The notes beneath the pieces were generated by a model. It did no database searches, was not told where the DNA came from, and was given only the letters and a program-made list of their open reading frames with translations. The position numbers and the translations under genes were made by a program. Shown one piece after another: positions 61,051 through 64,000 of a stretch of DNA of 64,000 bases (within the stretch, counting starts at the first letter, position 1; every line of letters starts with the position of its first letter). Source of the DNA: Streptomyces cathayae (lineage in GTDB: Bacteria; Actinomycetota; Actinomycetes; Streptomycetales; Streptomycetaceae); contig NZ_CP121682.1 of the NCBI RefSeq assembly GCF_029760955.1, positions 496,001-560,000 on the forward strand, given 5' to 3'.

Positions 61051-62103
61051 GTGACCCCGTTGATCGCCCGTACCCGCTTCTCCGTTCTCGACCGGTCCCG
61101 CATCCGTGAGGGACACACCGGTCCCGAGGCGCTGCGGGACACCGTGCGGCTGGCGCGGGAGGTGGAGCGGCTCGGCTACCACCGGTTCTGGGTCTCCGAG
61201 CACCACGGCGTGCCCGGGGTGGCCGGTTCCGCGCCGACGGTGCTGGCCGCCGCCGTCGCCGCGGCGACCGGGACGATCCGCGTGGGCACCGGCGGGGTCA
61301 TGCTGCCCAACCATCAGCCACTCGTCGTGGCGGAGCAGTTCGGGGTGCTGGAGTCGCTCTTCCCGGGGCGGGTGGACATGGGCCTGGGCCGCTCGGTCGG
61401 CTTCACCGACGGGGTGCGCAGGGCCCTGGGCCGCGACAAGGACGACGCCGAGGACTTCGGCGCCCAGATCGACGAGCTGCTCGGCTGGTTCCGCGGCACC
61501 TCCCCCACCGGGGTGCGCGCCCGCCCGGCCGAGGGGCTGGCCGTGCCCCCGTTCGTGCTCGCCATGGGCGAGGGGGCGGCGATCGCCGCTCGCGCGGGCC
61601 TGCCGATGGTCATCGGCGACCTGCGCGACCGCGACCGGATGCGCCGCGGCATCGACGACTACCGCGCGCGGTTCCGCCCGTCCGCCTGGGCGAGCGAGCC
61701 GTACGTGGTGATCTCCGGCACGGTCGCCGTGGCCGGCACGTCCGAACAGGCCCGCCGGCTGCTGATCCCGGAGGCCTGGTCGATGGCGCACTCCCGTACC
61801 CGCGGCACCTTCCCGCCGCTGCCGCCCGCCGAGCGCGTCGGGTCGCTCCTCATGACGGCCAAGGAACGCGACCTGTACGAGTCCGGGCTCAGGGGCCACC
61901 TCGCCGGTACCGAGGAGCAGGTGGCCGACGAACTGGAGAGGGCGCTGAAGGAGACGGGCGCCCAGGAGGTCCTGGTCACCACCAGCACCCACGACCGTGC
62001 GGCCCTGCTGGACTCCTACCGGCGGCTCGCCGCTGTCGCCGGTCTCCCGGGGACGGACGGCGGCGCGCGCCCCGATCCGGACGGCGGCGCGGCGCGCCGG
62101 TGA
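61051..62103 (+). CDS. LLM-class (luciferase-like) flavin-dependent oxidoreductase
   Basis: A 350-residue bacterial-luciferase-fold protein with GYHRFWVSEHHGVPGVAGSAPTVL, GGVMLPNHQPLVVAEQFGVLESLFPGRVDMGLGRS and the C-terminal LAGTEEQVADEL. The EHHG motif marks the common class of uncharacterised LLM monooxygenases using FMN or F420. GTG 61051 is used. Substrate unknown. Confidence 0.9.
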   Translation: MTPLIARTRFSVLDRSRIREGHTGPEALRDTVRLAREVERLGYHRFWVSEHHGVPGVAGSAPTVLAAAVAAATGTIRVGTGGVMLPNHQPLVVAEQFGVLESLFPGRVDMGLGRSVGFTDGVRRALGRDKDDAEDFGAQIDELLGWFRGTSPTGVRARPAEGLAVPPFVLAMGEGAAIAARAGLPMVIGDLRDRDRMRRGIDDYRARFRPSAWASEPYVVISGTVAVAGTSEQARRLLIPEAWSMAHSRTRGTFPPLPPAERVGSLLMTAKERDLYESGLRGHLAGTEEQVADELERALKETGAQEVLVTTSTHDRAALLDSYRRLAAVAGLPGTDGGARPDPDGGAARR

Positions 62104-62137
62104 GGCGCCTCACCGGCGCGCACACGGTTCCCTCCGG

Positions 62138-63196
62138 TCAGCCGCGGCCGCGCCGCGGAACGTCACGGCCCCGCCGGGTCGCGTCGTCGCTCCGCAGGGT
62201 GTCGTCCGGCACTCCCTCGCTCTCGATGCGCTCCTTGCGGACCCGGCCGCGTACGGTCTCGTTCTCGGTGCGCTCCTCCATGGTCAGCCGTACCCGTTCC
62301 ACGGGTACCGCCCTGGTCTCCACGACGGGACGCTCCTCGTGCAGCGTGACCTCGTACTCGGCCTCGCCGATCTCGGCGCCGGAGAGCGCGGCCGCGCGGT
62401 CGGCCTCCGTGATCGGCTCGCGCACCACGTGCACCTCCTCGTGGCGCACCGGCACGATCTTCTCGACCTCCTCCGTCACGACGTACTTGCGCAGCCTGGC
62501 CCGTCCGGTCTCGCGTCGCTCGACGCGGACGTGCATCTCCTCCTCCATGCGCGTCATGGAGTCGGCGCCCGGCCCGCCGCGCGCGGTGGTCCGGCCCGCC
62601 TTCCCGGTCGCCGCCGACGTTCCCGCGGCGCCGGCCGCCGTCGTGTTCGCCGTGCGGGCTGTTCCAGCGGCACCCGGCGTCCCCGTCCTGCCCGGCATCG
62701 TCCTGTCCGGCGTCGTTTTGCCCGGCGTCCCGGCCTTTCCGGTCGTGCCTGCCATCCCTGCCGCGCCCGCCGCGCCGGCGGCACCCGCCGCGCCGGCCGT
62801 CCCCGCCTTGCCCATACCGGGGTGCCGGTCGCCGCGGCCCTCGCCGGAGCGCCCGGTGTCGTCGCGCAGCACACCGCTCCAGTCGATGCCGTAGTACTCG
62901 TACAGCCGGTGTTCCTCCGACTCCGACAGGTGGCCCTGGGAGTCGACGTCGACGTCGGGTGCGCCCTTGACCTTGTCCTTGAGGTACGGGACTTCGAGGT
63001 GGTCCTCCACCAGTTCGGCGTCACGGATGGGGATGAACGACTCGTTGGAGCCGAACATGCCCGTCCTGACGCTCACCCACTCGGGGCGGCCGCTCATGTC
63101 GTCGAAGAAGACGTGCTTGGCCTCACCGATCCTGTTGCCCTCGCCGTCGTAGACGGGGTGATCCAGGAGGATCTTGACCTCATCGCGGGTGATCAT
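62138..63196 (-). CDS. PRC-barrel / DUF2382 stress-type protein
   Basis: A 352-residue soluble protein. A PRC-barrel (about 1-75, beginning MITRDEVKILLDHPVYDGEGNRIGEAKHVFFDD) is joined by a low-complexity Ala/Gly/Thr linker (about 130-215) to a DUF2382 domain with YVVTEEVEKIVPVRHEEVHVVREPI. The linker DNA is built from GCC/GGC-rich short repeats. Such proteins are common in desiccation- or stress-tolerant actinomycetes; the biochemical role is unknown. An AT-rich promoter-like stretch lies upstream (63240-63300). Confidence 0.88.
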   Translation of the reverse strand: MITRDEVKILLDHPVYDGEGNRIGEAKHVFFDDMSGRPEWVSVRTGMFGSNESFIPIRDAELVEDHLEVPYLKDKVKGAPDVDVDSQGHLSESEEHRLYEYYGIDWSGVLRDDTGRSGEGRGDRHPGMGKAGTAGAAGAAGAAGAAGMAGTTGKAGTPGKTTPDRTMPGRTGTPGAAGTARTANTTAAGAAGTSAATGKAGRTTARGGPGADSMTRMEEEMHVRVERRETGRARLRKYVVTEEVEKIVPVRHEEVHVVREPITEADRAAALSGAEIGEAEYEVTLHEERPVVETRAVPVERVRLTMEERTENETVRGRVRKERIESEGVPDDTLRSDDATRRGRDVPRRGRG

Positions 63197-63300
63197 CTGG
63201 TCTCACCCTCCTTTCAGGGTGTCACTCCCGTCCGGATGTCCTCATCAACCCCATGGAAACTTCACATAAGGGATAAAAAGCGCTTAATTTTCGACAGCGC

Positions 63301-64000
63301 TCACTTCTGGTGCCCCCGTCGCACGTCCTCGACCGGATGTTCCCGCCCGGGGCCGTCGGCCGGCGGCTGCGCGGCGGCGGCCAGGGCACGGCGGTCGACG
63401 TGGGTGCCGGGCGGGATCGCGGCCCGTATCTCGACCTCGGCGATCAGGCCGCGGGCCGAGACCACCCGCCACAGGGACGCGAACAGGGTGTCGTCGCCGA
63501 CGAAGGCCGCGGCGGTGGCCGGCGTCCCGTGCGGGCTCCGGTAGTGGATGCGGACCGGCTGGACCGGCGCCCCGGCGTCCAGTGCCGCCTGGAAGACGGC
63601 CCGGCGGAAGGAGCCCTGCCGACGGCCGCACCAGGTGCTGCCCTCGGGGAAGGCGGCGACCGCCGCGCCCTCGCGCAGCGCCCCGGCGATCCGGGCGACC
63701 GTGTCCGGCAGGGCACGCAGGCGGTCGCGGTCGATGAACAGGACGCCCGCGCGTCCGACCAGCGGCCCGGCCACCGGCCATCGCCGTATCTCGGACTTGG
63801 CCAGCATCCGGGCCGGACGGACCGCGCTCAGCAGCGGTATGTCGAGCCAGGAGATGTGGTTGGCGACGAGGAGCAGCCCGCCGGTGGGCGGGGCGGCGCC
63901 GGTGACCTGGACCCGGACCCCGGCGGCCCGCACGATCCACCGGCACCAGCGGCCCACCGGCCCCGCCGGGATCCACCGGCCGACCGGCAGCAGCGCCACC
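63301..64000 (-). CDS. 1-acylglycerol-3-phosphate O-acyltransferase (PlsC) family, partial
   Basis: About 230 residues of a PlsC-type acyltransferase are visible, with the catalytic NHISWLD (HxxxxD) and the substrate motif FPEGSTW. The gene probably starts beyond the right edge; the in-frame ATG at 63999 may not be the true start. It would transfer an acyl chain in membrane lipid synthesis or remodelling. Confidence 0.88.
   Translation of the reverse strand, partial: VALLPVGRWIPAGPVGRWCRWIVRAAGVRVQVTGAAPPTGGLLLVANHISWLDIPLLSAVRPARMLAKSEIRRWPVAGPLVGRAGVLFIDRDRLRALPDTVARIAGALREGAAVAAFPEGSTWCGRRQGSFRRAVFQAALDAGAPVQPVRIHYRSPHGTPATAAAFVGDDTLFASLWRVVSARGLIAEVEIRAAIPPGTHVDRRALAAAAQPPADGPGREHPVEDVRRGHQK

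Overview
The window is high-GC DNA with frequent GTG starts, GGAGG-type ribosome sites and ATGA/GTGA gene overlaps. It carries an ergothioneine operon, ArsR-family regulators, a Tat-exported molybdoenzyme and a large type I PKS. All of this points to a Streptomyces-like actinomycete. No rRNA, tRNA or CRISPR array was found.

Positions 1 to about 34.5 kb hold an arsenic-dedicated biosynthesis and resistance island. Its left edge (1-6.4 kb) is resistance: a divergent arsR-aquaporin-flavoprotein / arsC block around a 22-bp operator, decayed thioredoxin reductase and thioredoxin genes, a second arsR, a short-chain dehydrogenase and a second flavoprotein. The biosynthetic core (6.8-26.4 kb) is a PKS with two identical ACPs, a KASIII-like enzyme, a DedA membrane protein, a phosphonopyruvate-decarboxylase-like TPP enzyme, an MFS exporter with its ArsR regulator, a CTP-synthase-like amidotransferase with an altered triad, a molybdopterin oxidoreductase, an EPSP-synthase homologue, a phosphoglycerate-mutase homologue and a small beta-rich protein. 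Next come a Pst-type oxyanion transporter with fused permeases (26.9-30.2 kb), two more arsR genes, a third flavoprotein, an ArsI-like C-As lyase and an MFS transporter (30.4-34.5 kb).

The most economical reading is an organoarsenic pathway parallel to phosphonate synthesis. Arsenate is imported by the Pst-like system and joined to PEP by the EPSPS homologue. The mutase homologue rearranges the product to a C-As bonded arsonopyruvate, and the TPP enzyme decarboxylates it to arsonoacetaldehyde. The PKS and KASIII then supply or attach a reduced carbon chain, and the MFS proteins export products. This matches the arseno-organic (bisenarsan-type) clusters reported in S. lividans and S. coelicolor as I recall them. 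The individual steps here are inferred from homology and gene order.

A 5'-truncated IS5-like transposase (34.7-35.1 kb) marks the right edge of the island. From 35.6 kb onward the genes look like ordinary Streptomyces chromosome: pirin, a TPR protein, a PepSY membrane protein, peptide deformylase, a disulfide oxidoreductase, thioredoxin, aldehyde dehydrogenase, LacI and TetR regulators, an FMN reductase, catalase, LysR, a CoA transferase, a phosphoribosyltransferase, a PEBP protein, a VOC protein, a nucleotidyltransferase, a PPOX protein, a PemK-like protein, a TIGR02452 gene broken by a short repeat, egtABCD, dodecin, a luciferase-like flavoenzyme, a PRC-barrel/DUF2382 protein and a partial acyltransferase.
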